Shown piece by piece: positions 52,789 to 63,230 of a stretch of 64,000 nucleotides of DNA. Position numbers and translations under genes: made by a program. Positions within the stretch are counted from its first letter, which is position 1. Each line of letters starts with the position of its first letter. The notes under the pieces are model-generated. The model made no database searches. It had not been told where the DNA came from and saw nothing but the letters and a program-made list of their open reading frames with translations. The DNA comes from Bombyx mori (lineage: Eukaryota > Arthropoda > Insecta > Lepidoptera > Bombycidae), in assembly GCF_030269925.1 (NCBI RefSeq), contig NC_085133.1:6096001-6160000 (forward strand), in the 5' to 3' direction.

Positions 52789-55507
52789 TAATTCTCAAAA
52801 TCTTTCCACAAAAAACATTTTTCTTTTATGATTAACAAATAATACATTTAAAGGACGTATTAAATCACTTCTCATTCAAATCCGAAGCGAACTAAACATT
52901 GAAAAGTAATTAACACTAAAATACATAGTATTCAGCACACGAAAATTTAAGTTAAGTGAAATGAATAAAGTTTATTTTTGAGTGTCCGTTCAAACGTGGA
53001 CGTATTGTTACACTGAACTAATTAGGTCGAGCCGCGAGTTAGGAACGTAACGTTGAAAGCCAATCTCTGGCTGAAGCGGTTCGTATTTTAGAAGTCCAGA
53101 AACTAGTTTCGATCGTGAACACGACCGGCGGTTTGACGGATTGCGCCGAGAATAATAAATCATAACGTTAAATGAAGGCAGTTTACATAAATAATATCAT
53201 CTTGCTATATCGTCTTCTCGCATTAAAACTGTATAATCTCAAAACTTACTAATTTTACAGGAGAGTGTTTTAAAGGTTTGACATATTGTGATATTTTTAA
53301 TATTAATCATCTTCGCAACATTTTTTTTACCAGTTACATTATCTGTCTTTTAAATTAAGATAACATTATGTATTAATTTTGTTAATGGTAGTCAAAATAT
53401 ACTTAAACTAAAAAAAAAATTAAAACTAAACTACGCTCTTTTGACAGTATTTATCAGAAAAATACTGGTGATACCAAATGATTCCGCATATATTAACTCA
53501 ATTTCGAATATTTTTGGATATTGTACACTTATAATGTGAAAAGACGATAGATCCGTTCCGAACGATAAAGCAAATTCTTGGCTGTTAAAGTTACATATAT
53601 GATACACGAAAACAAATGTAAAATGGCCAAATTGTCATTAAAATTAATCTTTAAGCCGTTTGGGTTTCTTTTTATATTCTGTATAATTTTTATTTGATTT
53701 TATTTCTCTTAAAATAATAATGCACACCTCTTTGGAGAAACGTTAAAGAACATTTTAAGGAGACATTTCAATTATTTAAACATCAAGTTCAAAAGAATTT
53801 CGTAGGCTTTCGTAGACCCCTACGAACCGTAGACCTTACGTAGACATTTGTATCTTGTCAATGTTACTGCTCGTAAACTCAGGTTGTAAAATGAACGAAG
53901 CAGTTACACTTTTTTTTATCTTTTTCCCCTCTTTCGTATAGTCAAAGAGTTAGTGATATTCATAACTAAAACATTTTTTTTTTAAGTTTGAAGGTTTCTT
54001 TTTTGTAAGCAGACTTTTACCAATTTTGCATTAAATCCTCAAGAATAATTATTCCCTTAGGCTTTAAAATTCGAACCGCTTCGCTTTGCGGAAATTACTC
54101 AAGCTAGTAATAAGATTGCATCGGCATCGTGTGCATGCATTAAACATTATAATCCATCATAAAACGTTCCTTAAACAAAACTCTGCTTAATATTTTAATT
54201 CCCAATTTCCCCCAGCATGATCCAGGAGCTTTCTGGATTACAGTACAATTTCCATTTTAAATTTGTACTTGAAATTTTAATAACATTCTCTTACGCACAC
54301 TTCGGCTACGTTCCCGCCATTTTAACGGTCCTGTATCCTGGTTTTCGCGCGCTTTCGACTGACATTTCCATTTTTTAATTCAAATAGCATCATCCATTCT
54401 AAAATCCCATGTGATTTTGAAAAAAAAACAACATAAAATAGAACACTTTCAAAACAACTGGGTCAAATACTTATTTACAGATAAGGCAACACTCAGATTC
54501 ACGCTCTCTCGGAACACACAGCGTCCACTCATAAAGGAAACAAATTAGAAAGTAATTAAGATAAGACGAAAAGAAAATTACGTTTCTAAAAAATGGAAAA
54601 ATTTAAACGGTTGACGCGCGCCATCCGTGCGTGCAGTACGACAGACGCGACAATACTAACGTAGTAGACTCGCCTGGAAAGGCTTTAGCTCCCCCCTCTG
54701 TGCCTCCCTACACCCCTTTCAGCCCTCGGCCGTGGCTACTGCAACATTCCAAAAGATGACATGCACCATAACATTTTCAAAATAAAATGGTTTTTGAACG
54801 GTAACGCGAAAGCTCTAAATACTATGGATATCTAAATTACTCGCCCGCTGAGGTGGTGTGCCTGAAAACCGAATGCACACCGTCCTACAAGTCAATAGGT
54901 TGTACAATTTATACACAGTTTTAATCGATTTTCAACTTAATAGTCCCATCGATAGAAACCAATTTCGTTTTAATTAACTAAAACGAACAAAATAGTGCAT
55001 ATGTGTGTGAATTCGATTATTTGGTTTTATAATTGTCCTGGAAATATCTCATATATAAAATGACCCTTAAAGCTTTAGGATTAAGTATAAAATCGATGAG
55101 CGAATGAAGTTTTCCAGATACCTTGTTTGCTTTACACCATTCATATTAGTTGTACATTTGAGATACGGTCTATTGGAATTTATGCACAATCACAATAGAT
55201 ATAAATATTATAACAGCCTGCTGGAGTTATATAAGAAATTCGAAATAGTACGTTGTGGTCGTATTATATTGGAATGAATTTCATCAAATGAATCTTTGCA
55301 TTTTATTTTAAATTCGAGTTTCTTTTGTTAGATTTTTAGGGTTCAGGTCTTTGTCGAATTACAGTGTGCTTGTGTTTAGTGACATAGAAAAATAAGTAAG
55401 AACATACATTCAGCGCTATTATAAATGAAACTGTTTTATAGTATATGTAGAAAAATGAATACATTCTGCATTAGTAATAACTAATATAATTTATTTCATT
55501 AAATGTT
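52789..55507. other. Long AT-rich stretch; two GC-richer blocks
   Basis: 52975-53165 and 54600-54745 are richer in CG and of balanced composition; the second contains GACGCGCGCCATCCGTGCGT. Either could be host regulatory or non-coding exon sequence. No open frame with splice support. Confidence 0.35.
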
Positions 55508-55882
55508 AAGCTATTGTATAGCTTTTATCGCGGGCTTTCAGCGCGGCGACCGAATCAAGAAATTCCGTAACGAAAATAAAACCTAACACTCCCACTCCGC
55601 CTACCATGTAGCTCACGTTCAACACATTCACACGCTTGTGTAGTTTGTGAATAAGCGTGCGGCGTGACGTGGCACTGCATGCGTGTCATGAAAAGTCTGC
55701 CCATCTCTCTCTCGCACGGTCTAGCTTATGGGTGTGAAGGGGACAGTTAATGTTTTTATATATAGCGTGGTCTTATTTTTTATTGTTTTAATATTAAATT
55801 ATTATTGTCTAATTATAATTGCATAAGTTGATAAAAAATGCTATGCAATAGCTTTATCGCGGCAGCCCCCGAGTGCCACACA
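55508..55882. repeat. Unclassified repeat with hairpin-like direct ends
   Basis: Starts AAGCTATTGTATAGCTTTTA then TCGCGGGC; ends GCTATGCAATAGCTTTATCG then CGGC. The ends are near-direct repeats, each containing a small palindrome. I associate this start with a common moth repeat, unnamed. Confidence 0.5.
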
Positions 55883-56223
55883 TGTTTTTTTTTTGTTTAG
55901 AAATTCGCTATATTTTTCTGTCTTTGTTGGTAAAAATCGTCTAACACGTCAATCGGTCACGTGATTCATCCAACAATACATAATAACTACAAGGAAATTT
56001 CGAATCAAACGTTTTTATTGTAAAGCCGAAAATTGATTTTCGATGAATGAGCTTTTTTTAAACCCTTTGACCCAGACGAATTGACCTGATTTTACGTTAA
56101 CACTTCCACGATGCTTACAGATCGAACATTGCTTACAACTACTCGATTTTCTTGTAAACTATTATTAGCTGGTTTATTTATGACTAATTTTTTTTTATAT
56201 GCTATATATGTTTAAAAAATATG
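55883..56223. other. AT-rich DNA, nothing recognised
   Basis: No feature recognised. Confidence 0.35.
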
Positions 56224-56440
56224 TATGTATAATTAGGTTTTCCTGTGTTATGGGTACCAGAGACTGACATACATACTTATATACTTTTAAATAATAATAT
56301 ATACATATATTGTTAATAAGTACCCAGACAAAGAGTAAACAAACCTATTCATCAGATAAATGTTTGCCCAATGTGGAAATCGAATGTATAGATTTTAAAT
56401 GTCACTGTCACAAGCGACAACCAAGTAAGCCACGAATAAG
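56224..56440 (-). repeat. tRNA-derived SINE-like repeat, copy 2
   Basis: Antisense copy of the 15895-16125 family: TGTTATGGGTACCAGAGAC, TATA-rich middle, TTTGCCCAATGTGGAAATCG. More worn. Confidence 0.55.
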
Positions 56441-56873
56441 CTGTTATGAATGTCATTAATATCGACAAAATGACATCGAGATTAAGCTTTTTTCAAACTG
56501 AAACCGATCGTAGCACTAGATTGGCGAGTTTGCTTTACAATCTACGACTGCTAAATATATTTGTACTGAAATACTACAATCGATCGATGTTACAAAAATA
56601 AATGCCTAAATCAGAGTTGTGCTACTGACGTGAGCAGTTCTGTTTCAATATAATGTCCACTTCAGTGTTGTTCATACATATACGAGTATATGTCGGCGCA
56701 ATGTCACTATTTCGTTAACTAAAAATAGTTAAAGTTAAGTGTTTTCTTAACGTTACACATGTCAACAGCTGCTTAAGACGGTGTTCAAGACAACTCATAA
56801 CTAACCTACCCCCACTTTCTACTATAAATACGAGTGAGTATTGTCGCACAAAACGGGTGCTTTTAGGTACCTC
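56441..56873. other. AT-rich DNA, nothing recognised
   Basis: No feature recognised. Confidence 0.35.
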
Positions 56874-57146
56874 AAGCACCGGTCATCGTTCTCGTCGAAC
56901 CCGTCGCTTGCGACGAAGGGCTCGACGAGTAAATTAACCCACAGGCACAGCCCACTGAGTTTCTCGCCGGATCTTCTCAGTGGGTCGCGTTTCCGATCCG
57001 GTGGCAGATTCTGCGAATCACGGCTCTTCCTAGGATTCGTGTTAGCAACGTCGTCATGTTAGAGCCCCGTGAGCTCACCTACATGTTAGGGCCAAGCTGA
57101 AATAGCCTCTCAAGGCCATCAGCATAGGTAGGAAAAAAAAAGAAAA
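56874..57146 (+). pseudogene. 5'-truncated LINE A-family copy (last ORF2 codons and 3' UTR)
   Basis: Starts in the last 20 or so codons of ORF2 (GHRSRRTRRLRRRARRVN-type end, stop TAA near 56934) and continues through the whole 3' UTR to GCATAGGTAGGAAAAAAAAA. Close to LINE A, plus orientation. Confidence 0.85.
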
Positions 57147-57396
57147 ACACACAAAACAGTCCGGCTCGAGCAGCCGAACAAAGCGGACCTCTTTGCCATC
57201 AAAGCCATTGGCGCCATCGTTAGCCTCTCCGTCATATACAATAACGTGGCGCCTGTATTAGATTATTCTATTCTGTATGTTGTAACGCATAGTATTTTTA
57301 TTCTGGCCGTAGATGCGTTACTGTTACAAGAACCTATGGGTATTCCGTATGTACCATTCGGAGAGTACTCAGTCCTAGATAGCATACTTCTAGCAT

Positions 57397-57475
57397 TAGA
57401 CGTCCATCAGCGACGTTAACCACTCATAACCAGGTGGGCCATATGCTCGTCTACCTACAAAAGCTATAAAAAATA
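57397..57475 (+). repeat. LINE 3' UTR tail scrap (RLWNELP type)
   Basis: ACGTCCATCAGCGACGTTAA to GCTCGTCTACCTACAAAAGC and ATAAAAAA. Confidence 0.65.
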
Positions 57476-57799
57476 ACTTTTGTTCACTCAGTGATCTAAA
57501 TTAGACCATAATCACTAAAACATCAAGTTTCAAATTCAATTGACGCATTACGTTTTCTCTCTTGTTTGTAGATCACATTTTGAAAAAAAATCACTAAAAC
57601 TCTCCAATAGCCACTTATATAAAGAAAATTTGTTGGAAAGTAGAGGAGTTAATGGTTAATTAACTGTTTTGTTTTTGCCTATTTCTATTATAATAGTGGT
57701 GAAAAGTATTCATGTTATTTTAAGGTATAGCTCCAATTGAATTAGACAGTTGACTATTCTACCTTTCAAAGCGAAAATGTGGTAGCTACCATGATCCCT
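57476..57799. other. AT-rich DNA, nothing recognised
   Basis: No feature recognised. Confidence 0.35.
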
Positions 57800-57940
57800 G
57801 TCTGTTCCGTTTTGAAGGGTCAACCATCATAGAATAGGATTGAGACTTCTATGTAATGTCTCAAGCTGGCGGTATCCAAGTTATGATCTCAATAAGTAAC
57901 TCCTTAACAACAGTTATGCGGTGGGCTTGTTAACCCACGT
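57800..57940 (+). repeat. Old, worn Bm1
   Basis: TTCCGTTTTGAAGGGTCAAC, GAGACTTCTATGTAATGTCT and GGTGGGCTTGTTAACCCACG follow the Bm1 order with many changes. Its end borders the LTR element's insertion point. Confidence 0.5.
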
Positions 57941-58346
57941 ATATGACGGCGCCATGAATGGCTGAGCGGCAGTTCCGTCATCACTCTTATTCCGTTGAAC
58001 CCCGCATATTGCAATATTTGCAATAAAAGTCAATAAAACCGGCAGACCGACAGAGCGACCGACCGACTTGACTGCCTGAGACAGACTGAGGCGACACTGT
58101 TCACGCACCGCCGTTTTATACTGTGGCGTTACGGTGTCTACCCTACATTATTGTGATATTTATTAAAACAACATTTTATCATTTAGAATAATAATCATAA
58201 CAATGTCTTAATATTACTAAAGTCGTTATCCATAAGTAAATAAACTAAACTATATATTTATTATGTTATTTATTGCCAATTGTGGCGTTTGCGCCCACAC
58301 GGCCATACTGACTCCAGCGCGACCCTTGCGCTGTTTTATTTCACAT

Positions 58347-58929
58347 AAGACATAGCCCCGACTGAGATATAGCCAACACACAAGACATAGCCCCGACTGA
58401 GATATAGCCAACACACAAGACATAGCCCCGACTGAGATATAGCCAACACACAAGACATAGCCCCGACCGAGATATAGCCAACACACAAGACATAGCCCCG
58501 ACCGAGATATAGCCAACACACAAGGCATCACCCATACGGGATCTAGCCAACACACAAGGCATCACCCATACGGGATCTAGCCAACACACAAGGCATCACC
58601 CATACGGGATCTAGCCAACACACAAGGCATCACCCATACGGGATCTAGCCAACACACAAGGCATCACCCATACGGGATTTAGCCAACACACAAGGCATCA
58701 CCCATACGGGATCTAGCCAACACACAAGGCATCACCCATACGGGATTTAGCCAACACACAAGGCATCACCCATACGGGATCTAGCCAACACACAAGGCAT
58801 CACCCATATGGGATCTAGCCAACACAGAAGGCATCACCCATACGGGATCTAGCCAACACACAAGGCATCACCCATACGGGATCTAGCCAACACACAAGGC
58901 ATCACCCATACGGGATTTAGCCAACACAC
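58347..58929. repeat. Minisatellite inside the LTR element: 5 x 35 bp and 12 x 34 bp
   Basis: Two related unit types in blocks. Units 1-5 (58347-58521, 35 bp) read AAGACATAGCCCCGACYGAG..AGCCAACACAC. Units 6-17 (58522-58929, 34 bp) read AAGGCATCACCCATACGGGA..AGCCAACACAC. All share the CTAGCCAACACAC-like end. The block lengths fit exactly (175 + 408 bp). Variation between units is only one or two bases. Confidence 0.95.
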
Positions 58930-59256
58930 AAGACCAGGATTAAGGATTCGCATGGTGGCCCGCCAGCGTTTTTAGGAAGGATAATTGGATAGGAAAATAA
59001 AAGTAGACACTTAAGTCATTTTACAGCAGAGCAAATCGCTCTGCCCATACGGTCAATTTGTCAGTTATCAGGATCCACTAACATTTAGAGGACTGATTCA
59101 CCATTACCAAACCTTCCAAACCTTTACCTTTACCAAACCTTTACCTTTACCTTTATCAAAACACATTGGATTGTAGAGACCGCTCGTCCATCCATTTCTT
59201 ACCAGATGATTCAACTTCTCTTAATTCATCATTCAGCGGACCATTTTCAATCTGCT

Positions 59257-59493
59257 TTATTTTAATGGCAGGTGGGGAGCATCATCCTCCCAATGTCTTT
59301 GCATCCCTGTCCCACTTTTGTGCTGCAGCCTATAATCAACATCTCCGCGTCGGTAGTTTTTCCAAAACTGCTGAAAAGCTGCTGTTGGTATTCTGAAAGC
59401 TCTAATTAACTGCATCATGTTTCTCTGCTTTACTTCGAACATGGCACGCCAGTGAGAGTAGCGTTCTGATCCCACTTCTGATGACGGCGCCAT
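59257..59493 (-). CDS. Small ORF of the LTR element (78 codons)
   Basis: ATG at 59493 lies in the last 12 bases of the 5' LTR (minus sense) in good context (TTCATGG). The frame leaves the LTR and encodes a short basic/aromatic peptide including RAFRIPTAAFQQFWKNYRRG, stopping at 59257. AATAAA follows within about 10 bases of the stop. It could be the start of a gag-like protein, but I do not recognise it. The frame also extends upstream without ATG into the LTR. Confidence 0.4.
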   Translation of the reverse strand: MAPSSEVGSERYSHWRAMFEVKQRNMMQLIRAFRIPTAAFQQFWKNYRRGDVDYRLQHKSGTGMQRHWEDDAPHLPLK

Positions 59494-59621
59494 GAATGGC
59501 TGAGCGGCAGTTCCGTCATCACTCTTATTCCGTTGAACCCCGCATATTGCAATATTTGCAATAAAAGTCAATAAAACCGGCAGACCGACAGAGCGACCGA
59601 CCGACTTGACTGCCTGAGACA

Positions 59622-59658
59622 GACTGAGGCGACACTGTTCACGCACCGCCGTTTTATA
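59622..59658 (-). promoter_or_regulatory. Likely LTR promoter (TATA + initiator), 5' LTR
   Basis: On minus: TATAAA at 59658-59653 and TCAGTC (fits TCAKTY) at 59627-59622, with the A 33 bases from the first T of the TATA box. The same pair is present in the other LTR at 58120-58084. Confidence 0.6.
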
Positions 59659-59878
59659 CTGTGGCGTTACGGTGTCTACCCTACATTATTGTGATATTTA
59701 TTAAAACAACATTTTATCATTTAGAATAATAATCATAACAATGTCTTAATATTACTAAAGTCGTTATCCATAAGTAAATAAACTAAACTATATATTTATT
59801 ATGTTATTTATTGCCAATTGTGGCGTTTGCGCCCACATATACAATACAATGAAATAATTAAATATCTAAACTTAAGCA

Positions 59879-60110
59879 ATTACTGGTGGTAGGACCTCTT
59901 CTGAGTCCGCGCGGGTAAGTACCCCACCCTGCTTATATATGCCGTGAAGCAGTAATGCGTTTCGATTTGAAGGGTAGAACAGCCGTTTTAACTAGATCTC
60001 AAAGTGGGTGGCGCATTTACGTTGTAGATGTCCATGGGCTCCAGTAACCACTTAACACCAGGTGGGCTGTGAGCTCGTCCACCTATCTAAGCAATAGAAA
60101 AAAAAATACA
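59879..60110 (+). repeat. Bm1 SINE, 3' body and tail
   Basis: ATTACTGGTGGTAGGACCTC to CTATCTAAGCAATAGAAAAA, with a deletion in the centre (…CCGTTTTAACTAGATCTC). Confidence 0.88.
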
Positions 60111-60947
60111 ACTTCCAAATAGAACGAACAATAACATAATTTTCCTGAAACCCAAGCGTTTGTTATATTCCAGCCATCGATCCTTAAACTAATTACTTAG
60201 CAAACGCTAATTTACGAAGGTCGTTATCAGGAATTACCTCTCGGACCCCAACTGTCCCCGGACATCGTCCTAATGAGAACATTTTTACGCGGAACTGTTC
60301 ACTATTCAACATTCACTGAACTTACGAGTTTTATTCTCGGAATGAATCAATAGTTTCGTAGAATTTACAATGAGGAAAGGTTTTTTTGTTTAAACTTTGC
60401 ACCCGTATTTTAGTAATAGAGTAGCTTCGATTTATTTAAAAAAGCATTGAATTCTATTGAGTACAAGAACTGAAAATTAATAGTTAAACGATAAAACCTT
60501 TTATTAAATATGCTTAGGGGTCGATACGCGATAAGTTTTTTGGGACACCAATCACTCGCTCAAACTAAGTACTCAAAATAAGAATTAGATATAGACGGAT
60601 GATAGAATTGTTAGTGGTGAGAGGCTTGAAGCCGAGCCGAAAAAAAGTCTGAATAAAGTGATTAACTCAATAATATTATTCGCTCAAGCAGCAAGCACGA
60701 AAACTATTCAGGCATCGATTGAACAGTGTAAGTCTGCGTGACGTCGACGTATACAAGCGACCGCGTCACCACCTACCTAGACCAGTAATTTCATTGTAAT
60801 AAGAGTGCTATAATAAACTCACCAATGCCGACTAGTTTATGTACGCAAATCGACTTTTTATTAGCCGGTAATCAAAGATGATCTTACTGATAACAGTAAT
60901 AGTCGCACTTACCAATTTCAATGTGAAATTGGTAATCATCTTTTTAT
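60111..60947. other. Unrecognised; small palindrome
   Basis: ACCAATTTCAATGTGAAATTGGT at about 60911-60933 in pieces: ACCAATTTCA and TGAAATTGGT form a perfect 10-bp-arm hairpin. No gene seen. Confidence 0.4.
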
Positions 60948-61272
60948 TTAACCGACTTCAAAAAAGGAGGAGGCTCTCAATTCGACTGTATGTTTTTTTT
61001 TGTTTGTTACCTCATAACTTTTGATTGGGTGAATCGATTTTGATGATTTTTTTTTATTAGAAAAGTGACGCTTCTCGTGTGGTCCCATTTCAATTTAGTC
61101 CAATTCTGATAATAACATCATATAAGTCTTAAATTTGCATTAAGTACGTGCGCGATAAATAGATGAATAACTTAATAAATCAATATCACGCCAACCGATT
61201 TCAATGATTATTGTTTTTAGTGTATATTAATTTGTTTTGGAATATCTTTTTTTTCTATTTGAAGTCGGTTTT
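60948..61272 (+). mobile_element. MITE-like element with AACCGACTTC termini, copy 2
   Basis: TTAACCGACTTCAAAAAAGG at the left, CTATTTGAAGTCGGTTTTT at the right. Interior shared with 48675-49013, reverse orientation. Confidence 0.75.
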
Positions 61273-61296
61273 TGTTAAAGCATGTCTATTTACAAT

Positions 61297-61742
61297 TATT
61301 TATTTCTTAAATAAATGGACGAGCTCACGGCCACCTAGTGTTAAATGGCTACCGGAGCCCATAGACATCTACAAAGTAAATGCAGCCACACACCTTGAGA
61401 TATGAGTTCTAGGGTCTCAGTTTTAGCAGTACAACAGCTTGCCTCACCCTTCAAACCGAAACGCATTACTGCTTCACGGCAGAAATAGGCAGGGTAGAGG
61501 TACCTACGCGTGCGGACTCACAAGACGTCCAACCACCAGTAATTAAGCAAATTATAATTTTACGTGTTTGTTTTTTATTAAACGATGTTATTCCTTCACC
61601 GTGAGAGTAAAATATGAACATATGTTGAGTATGTATTTCATTAATGTATCTACCAAATTAGTATCTACCTGCGAGATTCGAACACCGTTGCACCGCTTGA
61701 TACGAATGCACCGGGCGTCTTATTCTTTAGGCCATGACGAAT
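61297..61742 (-). repeat. Bm1 SINE, nearly full length
   Basis: Antisense, about 445 bp, from the tail (GGACGAGCTCACGGCCACCT) through the body to the tRNA-like head with box B GCGAGATTCGAACACCGTTG near 61680. Good reference copy for the family in this window. Confidence 0.9.
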
Positions 61743-62238
61743 AACAATTAAGGTAATGTATCCTCTTGAATTCAACGTGCATTTTAAAATTCTAACCAAT
61801 TCATTTTCTATTCATTCAACATGGAGAACATGAAATAGTTACCAAGCCATAATTCCACTACCAGGTTGCAATCTGCTGTAATACACGTTTTATATTAGCT
61901 TTTAAGCTTCTCTATTAGTGGATGGTGAGTCGGACGCTCCATGACTACGAATAGACTTATAACAGCTCACTGAAACATTGGAGACTCGATAAATTTTACT
62001 ATCCGTGGTAAGAATCCGTCGAACATTAGTTTAACATTTTTAATGTCACGAATAATAACAAAAGGTCAAACCTATTCATATAAATACGATTGCATATATG
62101 TAGTATGACTGGCCGAGGCTATTAAGTTCAATTGCATTCCACGAATTCAAGACTGCTAACGCCGTTTATAACAACAGCGTGGGTCAATAATAAATGTACT
62201 AAACAATTTTATTTACAACTGATTTAATTTAACAAATA
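61743..62238. other. Downstream flank of the homeobox gene
   Basis: AT-rich. Nothing recognised. Confidence 0.35.
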
Positions 62239-62244
62239 TTTATT
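62239..62244 (-). terminator. Polyadenylation signal AATAAA of the homeobox gene
   Basis: AATAAA on minus, about 50 bases after the stop codon at 62295-62297 and therefore well placed for the 3' end of this transcript. Confidence 0.6.
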
Positions 62245-62294
62245 GCACAAAACCCGACTACTACATTGCTACACAACAACTAGAATTAAAACCC

Positions 62295-62914
62295 TTATAA
62301 ATTACTTCCAAAATTACTCATACCAACATTATTATCCGCATCCAAAAGATGACATTCATCAAAGTCACTAGATTTGTCTTTATCGAAGTTATTTTTACAT
62401 AGAAACTCACTGTCGCACATATAATCATTCCTGCCATCTTCTATCATGGAATTATCGAAGCCGCCCCTAAACCTTTTATTGTGTTCATTCTCATATTGGT
62501 ACCTTATTTCGAAATCCGGTGATATATTTTGTCCTTCATTAGCTGTCTCTTTAAGTAAATCAGTTTCAATATCTTGAGTGTTCATTTCATTAAAATTAAC
62601 TCTATTTGTTTCGTCCTTCACTTCGTATTTCATTTCATGAATATTAACATCTTCTCTTGTTTCCATGAGTGGTTTGAGATTCATTAGGTTGAAAGTTGGT
62701 ATCATTCTGCTATCCCATTGCGTGACGTTTGTTTCTTCGATTTGAACATCGTCAACTTTTTTGAATGTACCAAGATTGTATTGTAGTGGAATCGAGAAAG
62801 TCGGCAGTTCAGCTTGAGGATTCTGTCGTGTTGGAAGTGCTGATATGTGAATAGCTGGACCTGTTTGTTTCTGATTTGGTATTTCAGTTAAATTCACCAT
62901 TTGCGACGACGAAA
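62295..62914 (-). CDS. Last exon of a paired-like homeobox gene
   Basis: Follows the acceptor AATAATTTCAG ending at 62915 and completes a Val codon begun in the exon at 63089. The junction reads ITIPGVSSSQMVNLTEIPN; the frame then runs to TAA at 62295. The exon gives about 206 residues, rich in Asn, Glu, Asp and Met, with no known domain and no OAR motif that I can see. It would be the C-terminal region of a nuclear DNA-binding transcription factor. Codon frame, acceptor, donor and the downstream AATAAA all agree. The region is free of repeats. Confidence 0.8.
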
Positions 62915-63088
62915 CTGAAATTATTATAATGTAAGATTAAGAAGCCACTGTGATTAATATTGAATTATAGTTTCGTGCATTTAAAACTATTGTCTATCGG
63001 CTGATAAGGATGCGGGCTATAATGACCATTATAATTCGTTTATTTGCCTTAATCTATCAAATAAAAAAACATTAACTATTGGATTTAC
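62915..63088 (-). other. Intron of the homeobox gene (174 bp)
   Basis: Begins GTAAATCC (minus, from 63088) and ends ATTATAATAATTTCAG (to 62915). Joining the exons keeps the frame (phase 1). Confidence 0.75.
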
Positions 63089-63230
63089 CTGGAATAGTGA
63101 TAAAATCCCTCATCTCCAGCGCCAGAGCAGAAGGAGAACGGTCTGAGGGTGACCGGCCTCTTGGTGGGAATTGATCACAACCCGACTTTTGTTGCTTACG
63201 CCATTTTGCCCGCCGATTTTGAAACCATAC
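63089..63230 (-). CDS. Homeodomain-helix 3 exon of a paired-like homeobox gene
   Basis: 142 nt after the acceptor CTGTTCTCAG. It begins VWFQNRRAKWRKQQKSG, i.e. homeodomain residues 47-60, the DNA-recognition helix. Gln at position 50 with RRAKWRK points to a Q50 paired-like factor. A splice between residues 46 and 47 is common in that class. After the domain comes a Ser/Pro/Arg stretch (FPPRGRSPSDRSPSA) and LALEMRDFITIP. Upstream exons, with helices 1-2, lie beyond the right edge. I cannot decide which paralogue this is (aristaless, PHDP and others have QEK where this has QQK). Confidence 0.87.

Larger units (their letters stand above)
57944..59837 (-). mobile_element. Short LTR retrotransposon (TRIM-like), recent insertion
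   Basis: Two 356-bp direct repeats, 57944-58299 and 59482-59837, read as identical. Each starts TGACGGCGCC and ends GCGCCCACA, i.e. TG...CA. The flanks TATA at 57940-57943 and 59838-59841 are a 4-bp target duplication. The internal region is only 1182 bp, with no reverse transcriptase, protease or integrase. I infer minus as the sense strand from the LTR promoter and a short ORF. A tract TGGGATCAGAACGC seven bases inside the 5' LTR could be a primer site, but I cannot assign a tRNA, and no clear polypurine tract is seen. It would need enzymes from another LTR element. Confidence 0.85.

Noticed and set aside
57914..58108. Short frame shared by both LTRs (REQCRLSLSQAV...)
   Set aside because: Starts on GTG, lies across the promoter region of the LTR, and simply occurs twice because the LTR does.
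58250..58589. Minus frames of 61-101 codons (MCWLDPVW...)
   Set aside because: Readings of the 34/35-bp minisatellite; no stop occurs because of the repeat, not selection.
58347..58929. CRISPR-like array
   Set aside because: Units are contiguous and nearly identical with no variable spacers; eukaryotic LTR element context.
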